The notes under the pieces: generated by a model
The model's input: the letters and a program-made list of their open reading frames with translations, nothing else
Database searches by the model: none
Told to the model about the DNA's origin: nothing
Made by a program: the position numbers and the translations under genes
Source: Alteromonas ponticola
GTDB taxonomy: Bacteria > Pseudomonadota > Gammaproteobacteria > Enterobacterales > Alteromonadaceae
Assembly: GCF_012911815.1 (NCBI RefSeq)
Contig: NZ_JAATNW010000007.1
Location: 1-64,000 of the forward strand
Length of the DNA: 64,000 nucleotides
Direction of reading: 5' to 3'
In this document: positions 16,578 through 26,000 of the stretch, in pieces
Numbering within the stretch: the stretch's first letter is position 1
How the letters are laid out: every line of letters begins with the position of its first letter

Positions 16578-17456
16578 CTATATGTCGTCGCGCAATATGC
16601 GGTCAAGGTTAAAGCACTTGCGCCGTGATTGCTGGTGACTTAACGGTTCACGTCCTTTGGTTCGTTGCTTATCACGAAACCATAAGTTGCCTGCGGCCTC
16701 CTGAGAGCTGCACTCTAAAAAGCCATCAGAGCAGGAATTCAACCAGTTTTGGGTAAATTCCAACGCCACTTGGTTTTGATAGCCGGCGCAGTAGCTGTCT
16801 GCATCCCAGATTGCAGAATCGACATCGGTGCCCACCACATTTTTAAATGGTTTGGGCAGAGAAGGGCGGCCAGCGGTACCTAATAAATAAGTATTATTGT
16901 AATAGCTCATCCAGCTGGTCTGCTGCTGTTTAACTGCATCACTTTTATACCCTAATATCCAGCCTAAAACTGACTCAAACACATTGCCGTTTATTACCGC
17001 ATTCGCCAGCGGTGTTCCTGCACTTGAAGCGGCTATCGCGGTAACATTACTGATACGGTCTAAAATTCCGGGAAAACGGTAATCGGAGGTGGGATTTGAC
17101 ATCATCCAGCGCACCATATTGCCACCATGGGAATGGGTGATCACATACATCTGCGTGATATTTTGCGATTGAATAAACTGCGTAAGCTGAGTGGCCAGAC
17201 AGCCGGTTGCCGCGCTATCCCACATATATTGTTCAAAGTCGCAATTGATCACAATGTAACGTGAGCCGTTGCCCGACATAACTGATGATACAAATGCGGA
17301 CGTCCAATAGCTATTCAACGCGTCGTCCTGAGCGCCTGTGCCGTGCACGAAAGCGACACCAAAGTTGGCGTGAGCTGTTCCTGCGCTAAGCCAAGTTAAA
17401 AATAAGAGCACAAACTTCAGTCTCCCTCCTTTACCTCGTTGAGTTAAATTAAGCAT
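16578..17456 (-). CDS. Secreted alpha/beta hydrolase (lipase-like)
   Basis: The start is placed at the ATG at 17456, giving 292 residues, because AAGG lies eight bases upstream and a clean signal peptide follows (RLKFVLLFLTWLSAGTAHA); a longer frame from 17537 lacks support. FGVAFVHGTGAQ is the oxyanion-hole segment, and VITHSHGGNMVRWMM is the nucleophile elbow with Ser in H-S-H-G-G. The mature part has six Cys, pointing to disulfides. Family relatives are secreted lipases and esterases. It is first in a two-gene operon with the DUF4785 gene. The acid and His of the triad cannot be assigned confidently; DVDSAIWDAD may hold the acid. Confidence 0.8.
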   Translation of the reverse strand: MLNLTQRGKGGRLKFVLLFLTWLSAGTAHANFGVAFVHGTGAQDDALNSYWTSAFVSSVMSGNGSRYIVINCDFEQYMWDSAATGCLATQLTQFIQSQNITQMYVITHSHGGNMVRWMMSNPTSDYRFPGILDRISNVTAIAASSAGTPLANAVINGNVFESVLGWILGYKSDAVKQQQTSWMSYYNNTYLLGTAGRPSLPKPFKNVVGTDVDSAIWDADSYCAGYQNQVALEFTQNWLNSCSDGFLECSSQEAAGNLWFRDKQRTKGREPLSHQQSRRKCFNLDRILRDDI

Positions 17457-17857
17457 GATGTTTACCTTATTGTTGAGCGATACGGCCCAGACTGATCGGA
17501 CCTCCGATAAGATTAGTCGCTTTAATAAATTTAACAAATTTTTAACGATTAAATTTATACACTACATTCTGCCCAACAGTCCTAACGCAAAATTCGACAG
17601 ATATCGTATTCTATTGCGCGTATATGGCCGTTCCTGGAAACAGCCAGACACGATAAACCGGTGAGGGCACAGGCATCTTCAACTGTGCGCAAATTCAGCG
17701 CTTTGGCTTCTCCACTGGCTTGTGATTGAACACGCATTAATTCCATGAACAAAACGGGCAGGTATCCATTTAAGGCTGACACAGATGCCGTTTGACAGCA
17801 TAATTAATTGCTGCCTTACTTGATGCAACGCACTACGACTGTTGCCCGAGGATATGA
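17457..17857. other. Intergenic region between divergent lipase and pirin genes
   Basis: The 401-bp gap must hold promoters for both divergent units. A 66-codon minus-strand frame at 17582-17782 starts with GTG, lacks a ribosome binding site and resembles no family I know; I do not call it a gene. Nothing else structured is visible. Confidence 0.5.
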
Positions 17858-18718
17858 ATGAAAAAAATTGAAAGCATTACCCAGCCCCCCGCACCACATT
17901 GGGTAGGTAACGGTTTTCCAGTACGAAGCCTATTTTCTTATCATCAACACGCCCACAAGCTCAGCCCATTTTTATTGCTGGATTATGCAGGCCCCAGAGC
18001 CTTTCCGGGTGATAAGACAGCGAGAGGAGTAGGGGAGCATCCTCACCGCGGTTTTGAAACCGTGACTCTAGTTTATCAGGGTGAAGTGGAACACCGAGAT
18101 TCGACGGGCAAGGGCGGCAAGATTGGCAAAGGCGACGTCCAGTGGATGACAGCAGGCGCAGGAATACTGCATGAAGAGCTGCATTCCCGCGCATTCAGGG
18201 AGCAAGGTGGTAACTTACAAATGGTGCAATTGTGGGTCAACCTGCCCGCGTCCAGTAAGCTCGTTGCGCCGTCTTATCAAGGGATACAGGACACTGACAT
18301 TCCCAGGATCCTGCTAACTAATAGTGCGGGTGAGCTTAGAGTGATTGCCGGAGAATTTGAAGGCAAGATAGGCCCGGCGAGAACCCATACACCCATGCAG
18401 GTGTTGGATGCACACTTACATGCTAACGCTACGATCACGTTTCACTTAACCGAAAACTGGAACTCAATGATTGTAGTGCTGGAAGGTTCCGTGAGTATTA
18501 ATGATTCAAGTGAATTGAGCAGTGCTCAGGTCGCACACCTTAATGCTTCTGATACAGGGGTGACCATCAATGCCAGCGAATCCAGCTTGATCCTCATATT
18601 AAGCGGAGAACCTATCAATGAGCCCATCGTTGGCCACGGTCCTTTTGTAATGAATTCCAAAGAAGAGGTAATGCAAGCAATAGACGATTTCAACAGCGGT
18701 AAGTTTGGAAAACTGTAA
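17858..18718 (+). CDS. Pirin family protein
   Basis: The 286-residue cytoplasmic bicupin has the pirin N-terminal cupin signature. H61 and H63 in GEHPHRGFETVT, and H105 and E107 in AGILHEELH, are the four metal ligands known from human pirin. The second cupin (~160-285) is more diverged, as usual. Bacterial pirins include quercetin 2,3-dioxygenases and regulators of central metabolism; sequence alone does not tell which applies. It is a single-gene unit ending in its own hairpin at 18713. Divergent transcription from the lipase operon gives no functional hint. Confidence 0.9.
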   Translation: MKKIESITQPPAPHWVGNGFPVRSLFSYHQHAHKLSPFLLLDYAGPRAFPGDKTARGVGEHPHRGFETVTLVYQGEVEHRDSTGKGGKIGKGDVQWMTAGAGILHEELHSRAFREQGGNLQMVQLWVNLPASSKLVAPSYQGIQDTDIPRILLTNSAGELRVIAGEFEGKIGPARTHTPMQVLDAHLHANATITFHLTENWNSMIVVLEGSVSINDSSELSSAQVAHLNASDTGVTINASESSLILILSGEPINEPIVGHGPFVMNSKEEVMQAIDDFNSGKFGKL

Positions 18719-18736
18719 ATCAGCGTTGATTTACAG
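18713..18736 (+). terminator. Terminator hairpin overlapping the pirin stop codon
   Basis: CTGTAAATCA-GCGT-TGATTTACAG is a perfect 10-bp stem that includes the TAA stop codon, followed by CTCCTTTT. The T-run is weak but the stem is long. Confidence 0.7.
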
Positions 18737-18783
18737 CTCCTTTTAAATAGCCTGGCTTAAAAAAACACGTTGTATACTAACGT

Positions 18784-19347
18784 TTATTTTTTAGACGAAG
18801 ATTCGAGTTTTGAAACTAAATACGAGGCGGCAAACCCCACAGCGCTTCCAACCAACACATCTGAAACCCTGTGAGCATCACGCATGGTGCGTGTTTTACC
18901 AATTATCGCAGTAGCAACACAACCGGCCGCAGTGGCAGCCAACAGAGGCCCGGAAGTTTTAGGAATACTGCCGACCACAGCGGAAACGGCTGCAGCATGT
19001 CCCGATGGCATCGAGTTATACTTATCTTTCAGGGTGGGACCATTATAAGCTGGGCCATTATTCGCGCGCGGACGCTTTCTGCCAATTGCTCGTTTTAACG
19101 TCGCATTGAGTAAACCCGCGATAGTTGAACTAAGCGCAGCACGGAAGAAAAATCTCTCTACAGCTTTATTTTCACCCAACTTAGATAAGGCTAATCCGGT
19201 CGTAGTGGCAGCTGAAATAGAAACAGGTTTTGTTGCCGCACTTAAATACTTCGACGTCAGTAAGGACTGAGTCTGTTCGTTAGCTTTACCGAGATTGCGA
19301 AACGCTTTGTACGTCGTGAAACCTTTTAACATGGTCGTGCCAAACAT
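18784..19347 (-). CDS. PAP2-family membrane phosphatase
   Basis: The start is set at the ATG at 19347 (MFGTTMLKGFTTYKAFRNLG), because AAAGGA lies just upstream and this start aligns with that of the paralogue at 14585-15253; a longer frame to 19398 lacks a binding site. All three PAP2 motifs are present in the 187 residues: K85-x6-R92-P93, P-S-G-H at 114-117 and R153-x5-H159-x3-D163. The family dephosphorylates lipid phosphates such as phosphatidate or undecaprenyl pyrophosphate. There are about four hydrophobic helices. It is the last host gene before dif. The inactive paralogue lies ~3.5 kb away on the same strand. Confidence 0.85.
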   Translation of the reverse strand: MFGTTMLKGFTTYKAFRNLGKANEQTQSLLTSKYLSAATKPVSISAATTTGLALSKLGENKAVERFFFRAALSSTIAGLLNATLKRAIGRKRPRANNGPAYNGPTLKDKYNSMPSGHAAAVSAVVGSIPKTSGPLLAATAAGCVATAIIGKTRTMRDAHRVSDVLVGSAVGFAASYLVSKLESSSKK

Positions 19348-19574
19348 AAATTTTCCTTTAAATGATTCTGCGGTATTTATAGCTTCCAATAGTCGCAATA
19401 GATCCTTTTTGTTTTTTCCTGAATTAGCAGGGCCGCTTGATGTAAGACCACGAGGGACTCAATTGTTAATTGCCTTACGAACGCGCTGGCATGTCACCAA
19501 CAAGTGTAAAAACAGGATATAAATGAACTCGAGCAAAAACAGCAACAAGAGCGCCCCCATCTACCTAATATTTA

Positions 19575-19602
19575 ATTGCGCATAATGTATATTATGTTAA
19601 AT
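19575..19602 (+). other. dif: dif site for XerCD chromosome dimer resolution
   Basis: The XerC arm is ATTGCGCATAA (19575-19585), the centre TGTATA (19586-19591) and the XerD arm TTATGTTAAAT (19592-19602). Compared with the Escherichia coli dif that I remember, only the first two bases differ (AT instead of GG); the other 26 positions agree. A perfect hairpin abuts the XerD arm. Such a match cannot be chance, so this should be the primary dif and marks the replication terminus. It lies outside any gene, between the PAP2 phosphatase gene and the defence island. Confidence 0.93.
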
Positions 19603-19642
19603 AGAGTATTTTATTAATACTCTCAATCTCAATGGCAAATAC

Positions 19643-19931
19643 ATTCTAGTTTTGGAATTATCTACAACGATTTTAGATACGTGAGCCTGACCTAACGAGA
19701 CATATAGGCAAACAATTCAAATATGCAGAGCTATTTATTTAAATTAGGAATACGGTTAAACCTTGCAAGTTGCTTTTGAAATTTTGAGACTCATTGTTTT
19801 CTTCAATGTTGTAGTGGTCATGCCACATTAGCTCACATAGCTTTATTCTAACGCTAGAATGTAGGTGCCAGTAATGGCTCAACTGTCGTTTCTATTCCAG
19901 TTTTGGAATGGCATTCTAGCGAAGCTGGAAT
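19643..19931. repeat. Cluster of four ATTC(T/C)AG...GAAT palindromes
   Basis: The copies are ATTCTAGTTTTGGAAT (19643-19658), ATTCTAACGCTAGAAT (19845-19860), ATTCCAGTTTTGGAAT (19894-19909) and ATTCTAGCGAAGCTGGAAT (19913-19931). A fifth, TTCTAGCGCTAGAA, sits in the right flank repeat at 49093. All are ~16-19 bp inverted repeats of ATTCYAG. They could be recombinase or regulator binding sites at the island edge. Confidence 0.7.
19846..19877 (+). repeat. Left copy of island-flanking direct repeat
   Basis: The 32-bp sequence begins TTCTAACGCTAGAATGTAG and ends TGCCAGTAATGG. It matches 28 of 32 positions of the copy at 49093-49124 in the same orientation, 29.2 kb away. Everything between consists of restriction, mobile-element and decayed genes, so the pair is a candidate attachment-site duplication (attL/attR). 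Confidence 0.65.
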
Positions 19932-20054
19932 TGATTCCCTCTCCTTTGACATTCAAAACCGATGGTTTGATGGCATCGGTGTTGATAAAGTTCTAAGCTG
20001 ATAACACACCGGTAGTATCAAGAGTTGATGGCGCTAACGTACTTTACTGATGGA

Positions 20055-21659
20055 TTATTTGGCAAACAGTCGTGTTTTAAGCGTGCGCCACTCTTGGACG
20101 AATTGGTGAATTCTTGCGTCTGTACCTACTGACCAAAAACCTTTGTTACTCATTACAGCACTTATTAGTTGGTTAAACAGTCTATCTTTAACCACCAAAG
20201 TCTTAGCAGACCCTATTCTTCGATGACCGAGCCGGTAATTATTACAGTATTCGACCAAATGCTGAGCGATGTCAAACTTGCGAGTTACAGCTGACGTTTG
20301 TTGCTCTCTACAAAACTTCAAAAAATCTGTTATCTGTGTACCTGACATAGAACATGCTTTTAGTATTCCCTCGAATTCAGCCGCACCACAGAAAAAGAGG
20401 TTTTCTATTGGAAATTTACCGTCAATTGTCGACATCAAATTATTGTGATGGGCTTCCTCTAAATAACTACATAGGTCAACTCCATCACCAACATAAAAGT
20501 CTTGATGAGTTATGATCAATCCAAATCGTTCTTGGTAACTTGCTAACTCATCGAAATGAAGATCACTTAGTTTTTCGATACATTCCGCTATTTGATCAAT
20601 ACCCTTGAAATGATGGTCTTTCAATTGATCGCGTATAAATCTGCCACTAACAGTTGTGAGAACTTTTGGCTTTGGCTCGACCCCTTTTGCGTCGATGAAT
20701 AAATTTGAATCGTTCTCATTCAGAAAAAAATCTACGACCTTTCCTGTGACACCACACTTTTTGTATATAGACTCTATGCCATCTTCTCTCATGGGGTCGA
20801 GTCCATGCTCCCTGAAAACGTCAAATATGTAATTTTCAAATCCAGTAGTGAACTTATCCCTAAACCTTCTTGGATCAGCCTTTTTCAGAGTTCGTAGAAC
20901 GAATTCAGAGATACCGATATCTAGAACATGAGGATGTGGCGTGCTGATACCATTCGGTAAAAGAATAACGGGTCTATTTATTAATAGCGGCTCATCAAAA
21001 TATTCCGATGGATGAATTGAACGCTTTTCTGCTCGAAAGTTTTTCACGGTCTCAGCTAGATCACTTATGGAACCGCCTACTAATCTCAAAAGTTTAACCA
21101 ACTCGTCGTGTGAAAAATGTGGTGTGAGTTGAATTAAAATAGATTCATACCTAATAAATGGAGTTTCCATTTGAGTGAAACTTGTTTGTAACCACGTCGC
21201 AAACACAAAAAATCTCTCAAGCGGCACACCCGTAATCTTTTCAAAATCATTCGCTGGAGCTGCACTATTCATTTGATCGAGTAAGATTGACGCAAACCTA
21301 AATAGGAAGAACGCCCGAACATTTGTATTTGTCTGAAATTTTAGTTGGGGAATTAACATTTTTCGCAAAGGGGCGCGATATCCAGTTCCTGCTGTTAGAT
21401 TTGCCGCATGGTACGACAAATCCCACAAATCTTGTGCAATACAAATCACTTGCCTTTGGGTAGCATGCAAAGAACCTGAGTCGTTAATTAGCTCAAGTGC
21501 CCATTCTAAAATCAGACAATATATCCATGGCCTTCTTAACCCCTCGTGCTCTACTGGAGATTTATCGTGTAAGGCATTCAAGCAACACTCAACGATCGAC
21601 TCGGTAGTGTACCTCTTTAACTTATTTCGAATTGGTCGAGCTCTCTTATCGAAGTCCAT
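20055..21659 (-). CDS. PD-(D/E)XK nuclease-like protein in the type I RM operon
   Basis: The 534-residue soluble protein is mostly helical. At its centre is a restriction-nuclease-like core: E275 in FENYIFDVFREHG, D310 in KVVDFFLN, and D323-A-K325 in LFIDAKGVEPKP. This is the spacing of a PD-(D/E)XK active site with Asp in place of Glu in the D-x-K position. I do not recognise the rest; some phage-defence proteins (for example those called GapS1) have a similar nuclease-centred layout, but I cannot confirm the match. It is the last gene of the hsd operon, 40 bases after the HEPN/DUF3644 gene, so it is probably a cotranscribed defence effector cutting DNA. The left island repeat follows ~180 bp downstream. 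Confidence 0.65.
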   Translation of the reverse strand: MDFDKRARPIRNKLKRYTTESIVECCLNALHDKSPVEHEGLRRPWIYCLILEWALELINDSGSLHATQRQVICIAQDLWDLSYHAANLTAGTGYRAPLRKMLIPQLKFQTNTNVRAFFLFRFASILLDQMNSAAPANDFEKITGVPLERFFVFATWLQTSFTQMETPFIRYESILIQLTPHFSHDELVKLLRLVGGSISDLAETVKNFRAEKRSIHPSEYFDEPLLINRPVILLPNGISTPHPHVLDIGISEFVLRTLKKADPRRFRDKFTTGFENYIFDVFREHGLDPMREDGIESIYKKCGVTGKVVDFFLNENDSNLFIDAKGVEPKPKVLTTVSGRFIRDQLKDHHFKGIDQIAECIEKLSDLHFDELASYQERFGLIITHQDFYVGDGVDLCSYLEEAHHNNLMSTIDGKFPIENLFFCGAAEFEGILKACSMSGTQITDFLKFCREQQTSAVTRKFDIAQHLVEYCNNYRLGHRRIGSAKTLVVKDRLFNQLISAVMSNKGFWSVGTDARIHQFVQEWRTLKTRLFAK

Positions 21660-21699
21660 TTCTTTAAAGGTCTTTATTGGATATGTTGAGGTTATTTCT

Positions 21700-23001
21700 T
21701 TAATGTATTTTCCGCTTTCCGTAGTCTTCTTTGCACTTTGCTAGATATTTATCGTTTGAAGATATCTTTTCAATAATCGTATCTAGCGCCTCATCAGAGT
21801 ACAGATGCGTGTTTGTAGATTTTAAACAGTGATGATATTTGTTATTCGAATGCTTCCATTTCAATTTATGGATAATAGCTTGAAAGCAATTTGTGTTGAA
21901 TGTAGACCTACTACCTTTGTTCGCTACCAAAAATTTTTTCAATGCCTCTTCGGTAAACTTTTCAGTCAACCGTTGATTGATTAATTCGATAGCCTTAGTT
22001 TGTTTGTACGGATGAGTTTTCTCAGCGTCTACTGATTTAACAATAGTCAACGCTTTCTGAAGACCGGGCACGCCATCCTCAGCTTTCGCCAGAATGATTT
22101 GAGTTCCTTCTTCTCCTTTCCTTGCGAACTGCAATGTAACGTTTAGTGGTATTGCGAACGCGACGTCATCAGAGTCTTCTACTGCCTGACTAAGGTCACT
22201 TGCTAGCTCAAGAATATCTGTTGCTGCTTTACCGTATATTGTTTTCATCATTGCTAATGGTGGTGTTTTGAAGTCGCCCACAAGGCTTAACATGCCAACG
22301 TTAGATGTATTGATGAATGGGACCTCACAGAACTCTTCGAACCTAGAGGAAAAATTAAAAACGCCAGATTGAAAATAGCGCGATGTAATTCCTTGTAGTT
22401 CTGGAATCAATAAGTGTACAGCCTTGTCCCGAAGCTCGATAATTTTCAATAGGTTATCTTTAGCTTTATCGTTCGCATCAAAGCATCTATCTACTGCTTC
22501 GCGTAATGAGATGGTCTCTTTATAGCCATTCTTTACATTCCTGAATATGCTAGCCTCACCATCTTTTTCGATTAGCGTTGCTTTTAAGAACTGTTCCCAT
22601 GCTGAGCAAAACAGCATCACAAAGCCATCAGTCTTGTTCTCTAACGACGGTCTATTGTAAAGCTCTAAGGCTAAGAGCATATTGTCCCGAGCTTTTCTCA
22701 GCAGCGCTTTTGCTAGTTTTGATTTGCAATTGTGCCCAAGGGATTGAACATGCTTACTTTGAGATAATTTTTTTTCAAACTGCTTAAAAGTGATGTTAAG
22801 ACAGTTTGAGGCTTCAAGTTTATTATCATCGGTCTGGCTAACGAATTCAGAAAGCTGCCCTTTAGCCAAATATGATTTGAATGTTGATTCTTTCCACCCG
22901 GTCGCGACTAACACGTCATTAACGGTAAACTTCTTACCTGATTGCTCATGTTGTTTTAGAAAATCAAAAAACTTCCTTTGTCTTGTATTTGTTGCAGCCA
23001 T
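21700..23001 (-). CDS. DUF3644-type HEPN protein with N-terminal winged helix
   Basis: In this 433-residue protein, residues ~1-75 look like a DNA-binding winged helix (RQRKFFDFLKQHEQSGKKFT, DVLVATGWKESTFKSYLAKG). Residues ~100-200 resemble DUF3644 (KARDNMLLALELYNRPS, FVMLFCSAWEQFLKATLIEK) and contain R191-D-K-A-V-H196, the R-x4-H signature of HEPN ribonucleases. HEPN proteins of this kind usually cleave RNA during abortive infection. AAGGA precedes the ATG, which lies 11 bases after the hsdR stop, so it is part of the type I operon. The placement suggests an RNA-cleaving back-up that acts when the restriction system is blocked, which is inference. The C-terminal ~200 residues are unassigned. 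Confidence 0.75.
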   Translation of the reverse strand: MAATNTRQRKFFDFLKQHEQSGKKFTVNDVLVATGWKESTFKSYLAKGQLSEFVSQTDDNKLEASNCLNITFKQFEKKLSQSKHVQSLGHNCKSKLAKALLRKARDNMLLALELYNRPSLENKTDGFVMLFCSAWEQFLKATLIEKDGEASIFRNVKNGYKETISLREAVDRCFDANDKAKDNLLKIIELRDKAVHLLIPELQGITSRYFQSGVFNFSSRFEEFCEVPFINTSNVGMLSLVGDFKTPPLAMMKTIYGKAATDILELASDLSQAVEDSDDVAFAIPLNVTLQFARKGEEGTQIILAKAEDGVPGLQKALTIVKSVDAEKTHPYKQTKAIELINQRLTEKFTEEALKKFLVANKGSRSTFNTNCFQAIIHKLKWKHSNNKYHHCLKSTNTHLYSDEALDTIIEKISSNDKYLAKCKEDYGKRKIH

Positions 23002-23012
23002 TTAAACATTCC

Positions 23013-26000
23013 TTATTTTTGACCTTTTACCAACATATCAAACATCAACTCCGCAAAGCGACGTGATGCATCCTTACTCGCCAGTACTTTCATGGCCATA
23101 TCGTTGTGAATGCCCATGCTGTCTATTACGGCTTTGTTGATGGCATCCGGGAACGCGCCGAGTAATGCTTGTTCCTTGGTGTTGTTGTTCACTTGCTGCA
23201 TGGCCTCATCGTTTTCTTCCACCTTGGTGCGGATAGTATTGGCATAACTGAGCATGTCTCCGTCAGTGAAGTTCTCTCCGGCGAAGAGATCATTCAGACG
23301 GTCGATGATTTCACGCAGGTATTCTGTCTTTTTCTCGCGAGGTGTGGCCCCTGCCCCCTCTCTTACAGGATCTAAATACGTCTTTTCTTTTTCTTTAACG
23401 AGCCGCAAATCCTGCTCGCGTTTTTTATGTAGTTTGTAATGCGTCATTACTACATCTTCAAGCGGGATCTCTTCGTTGATTACTTCTATTCGCAATAGCG
23501 GATAAAGCTCTTTTGCAAACAAGGTCAGCTTTTCTAAATCCTCATCTTCAAAATTCACGATTTGCGAGCTGAATTCGTAGAAGCGGCAAAAACCTATCAA
23601 GTCTTTTCGGAACACTTCGAGTGCATCGCGTGCGCGTTTGGTTTCTACCACGCTGTTATCGGCGTAGTTGATGGCTTTCTCATTACCCTCTTGCTTTGCG
23701 CGATACAGTTCTTTCTGCGCATGCTGATACACTTCGTTGGCATCCTGATAACGCTTCTTGAAGCGCTCGACAGCGGGTTTGCAGATACTGAGTAGCTTGT
23801 CTTGCCCAACCTTTTTATCGTGATACGCATTAAAAAAGGCTTCCACTTCATGCCACTGATAGATCCGCGCAGCATCAAGCTTATGTTTGAGCTCATACAC
23901 CAGATTAGGATCTGACACTGCACTTAGTTCAGCAGTTTGAAAGAACACCTTAAATTCATTAAGTACATCTTGCGGGTCGTTCACGAAATCCAATACAAAG
24001 GTCTGGTCTTTACCCGGATAGGTTCGATTCAACCTCGATAGTGTCTGGATGCACTCAACACCTTTAAGAGGTTTATCGACATACATAGCAACTAGCTTTG
24101 GCTGATCGAATCCGGTCTGAAATTTGTTAGCAACCAGCATAACCTGATAGTCTTGTGTATCAAAGGCCTTGCGCATATCTCGGCCTTTGAGGCCGAAGTT
24201 CATGCTGTTTTCGGTAAAGGCAGACTCTGGAATGTCAGGATCGTTCAATTCACCAGAGAATGCCACCATGGCATTAATGCCCTGATAGCCTTTATCTTTG
24301 ACATATTTTTCAAAGGCAAGCTTGTAGCGAACCGCTTCCAGCCTGCTTGAGGTCACCACCATGGCTTTGGCTTCACCATTAAGCAGATGCTTAATCCGGC
24401 TATTAAAGTGCTCGACGATAACTTCGACTTTCTGAGCGATATTGTAGGGATGCAATCGCACCCATTTGGCTAACTTCGTCGCCGCTTTTTTGCTGTCTAC
24501 TTCGGTATCAGCATCGGGTGATTTATGTGCCAGTTTATAAGCGACGCTATAGCTGATGTAATTTTGTAGCACATCCAGAATAAAGCCTTCTTCAATGGCC
24601 TGTCGCATTGAATACACATGGAATGGCCGAGGCTTATTCTCATCACTAATTGGCTCATTCGGCTTTTCAGGGCGACCGAATAGCTCAAGGGTTTTAGCTT
24701 TAGGTGTGGCGGTAAATGCGAAGTAACTAATTTTGTTTGAACCTTTACGTGCCTCTAACGTCAATCGAAGAATATCTTCGCTGCTAAGCTCTTCATCTGA
24801 GTTGTCAATTTGCTCAGCCATAAGCACTTCACGCAGTTTACGTGCGGTGGTACCTGTTTGACTTGAGTGCGCTTCATCGACAATCACCGCAAAGCTTTTC
24901 CCGGCTAGGCTGGTATCTTCCCGTATCGCATCCAGCACAAAAGGAAAGGTTTGAATGGTCACAATAATAATAGCTGTGCCGGATTTTAACGCTTCGGCTA
25001 ACTGCGCCGATTTTGCGCCCTGCCCGTCCTCGCGATTGACCCGCGCAATCATGCCCTCATTGTGTTCAAACTGATAGATGGTGTCCTGAAGCTGACTGTC
25101 TAACACGGTGCGATCGGTGATCACAATCACCGAATCAAATACCTTGTCACCCGATTTTTTATTCAGTTCAGGGTGGTCAGTATGGTAATGCAAGGATGCG
25201 GTTTGGTGGCTTAGCCACGCAATGGAATTTGATTTACCTGAGCCAGCACTATGTTGAATAAGATACTTTTGACCTGTTCCTTCCAGTTCAACGGCGTTAA
25301 GCAGCGACGACACCGCAGACCACTGATGATACCGGGGAAAGATCATGGTCTCTTTACGTTTAATCCTACCGTCAGGCTGCTCTTCTTCTATAACCTGAAG
25401 ATGGATATAACGACCGAGAATGGTCAGCAGATTATCGCGGGCAAACACTTCCTTCCATAAATACTGTGTGGCATAGCCTTGATCAGGCGTATCGTTCCCG
25501 CTGCCGCCATCGGCTGTGCCTTGGTCAAACGGAAGGAAAAAGGTTTTAGCCCCATCCAGCTTGGTGGTCATAGCGACATTGTTCTGACTTACCGCAAAAT
25601 GCACCAAGGCACCACGCTTGAATGTCAGTAACGGCTCTGGCTTTTTGGTGACAGGATCTTTTGGTAACCTGTCCTTCATATACTGAATTTTGGCGTTTTC
25701 GATACTTTGCTTAAATTCAGATTTCAGCTCAAGCGTGGCAATAGCTAAGCCATTGATAAACAAGACCAAATCAATACGCCATTTTTTAGCCGCTTTTTTA
25801 TTCGCGTCTGGTTGAACATCATCTACTTTGACGTCCGCATACGGGCTATAAACGACTTCCGGTACTACACGCAGGATATTTTGGTTATAGCGCTCAGTCG
25901 CATCAGGATTGAGGTCGTGGTCGGGCTTAAAGGCACAGAGCGAAAATTTGGCCCCGCGATCTACCACCTTATTACGTAACACCCAAAGCGTACCTTTGTT

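Larger units (their letters stand above)
19348..20054. other. Non-coding segment holding dif and the left island edge
   Basis: No gene can be supported in these 707 bp. They contain the dif site (19575-19602), a perfect stem AGAGTATT-TTATT-AATACTCT immediately after it (19603-19623), four ATTCTAG/CTGGAAT-type palindromes and the left copy of the island-flanking repeat. Host-like sequence probably ends near 19846. Confidence 0.7.

Noticed and set aside
17582-17782. 66-codon minus-strand ORF upstream of pirin
   Set aside because: It has a GTG start, no ribosome binding site and no recognisable family, and lies in a divergent promoter region.
19348-20054. tRNA gene as island attachment target
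   Set aside because: No cloverleaf-like sequence or CCA-type 3' end is visible at either island edge.
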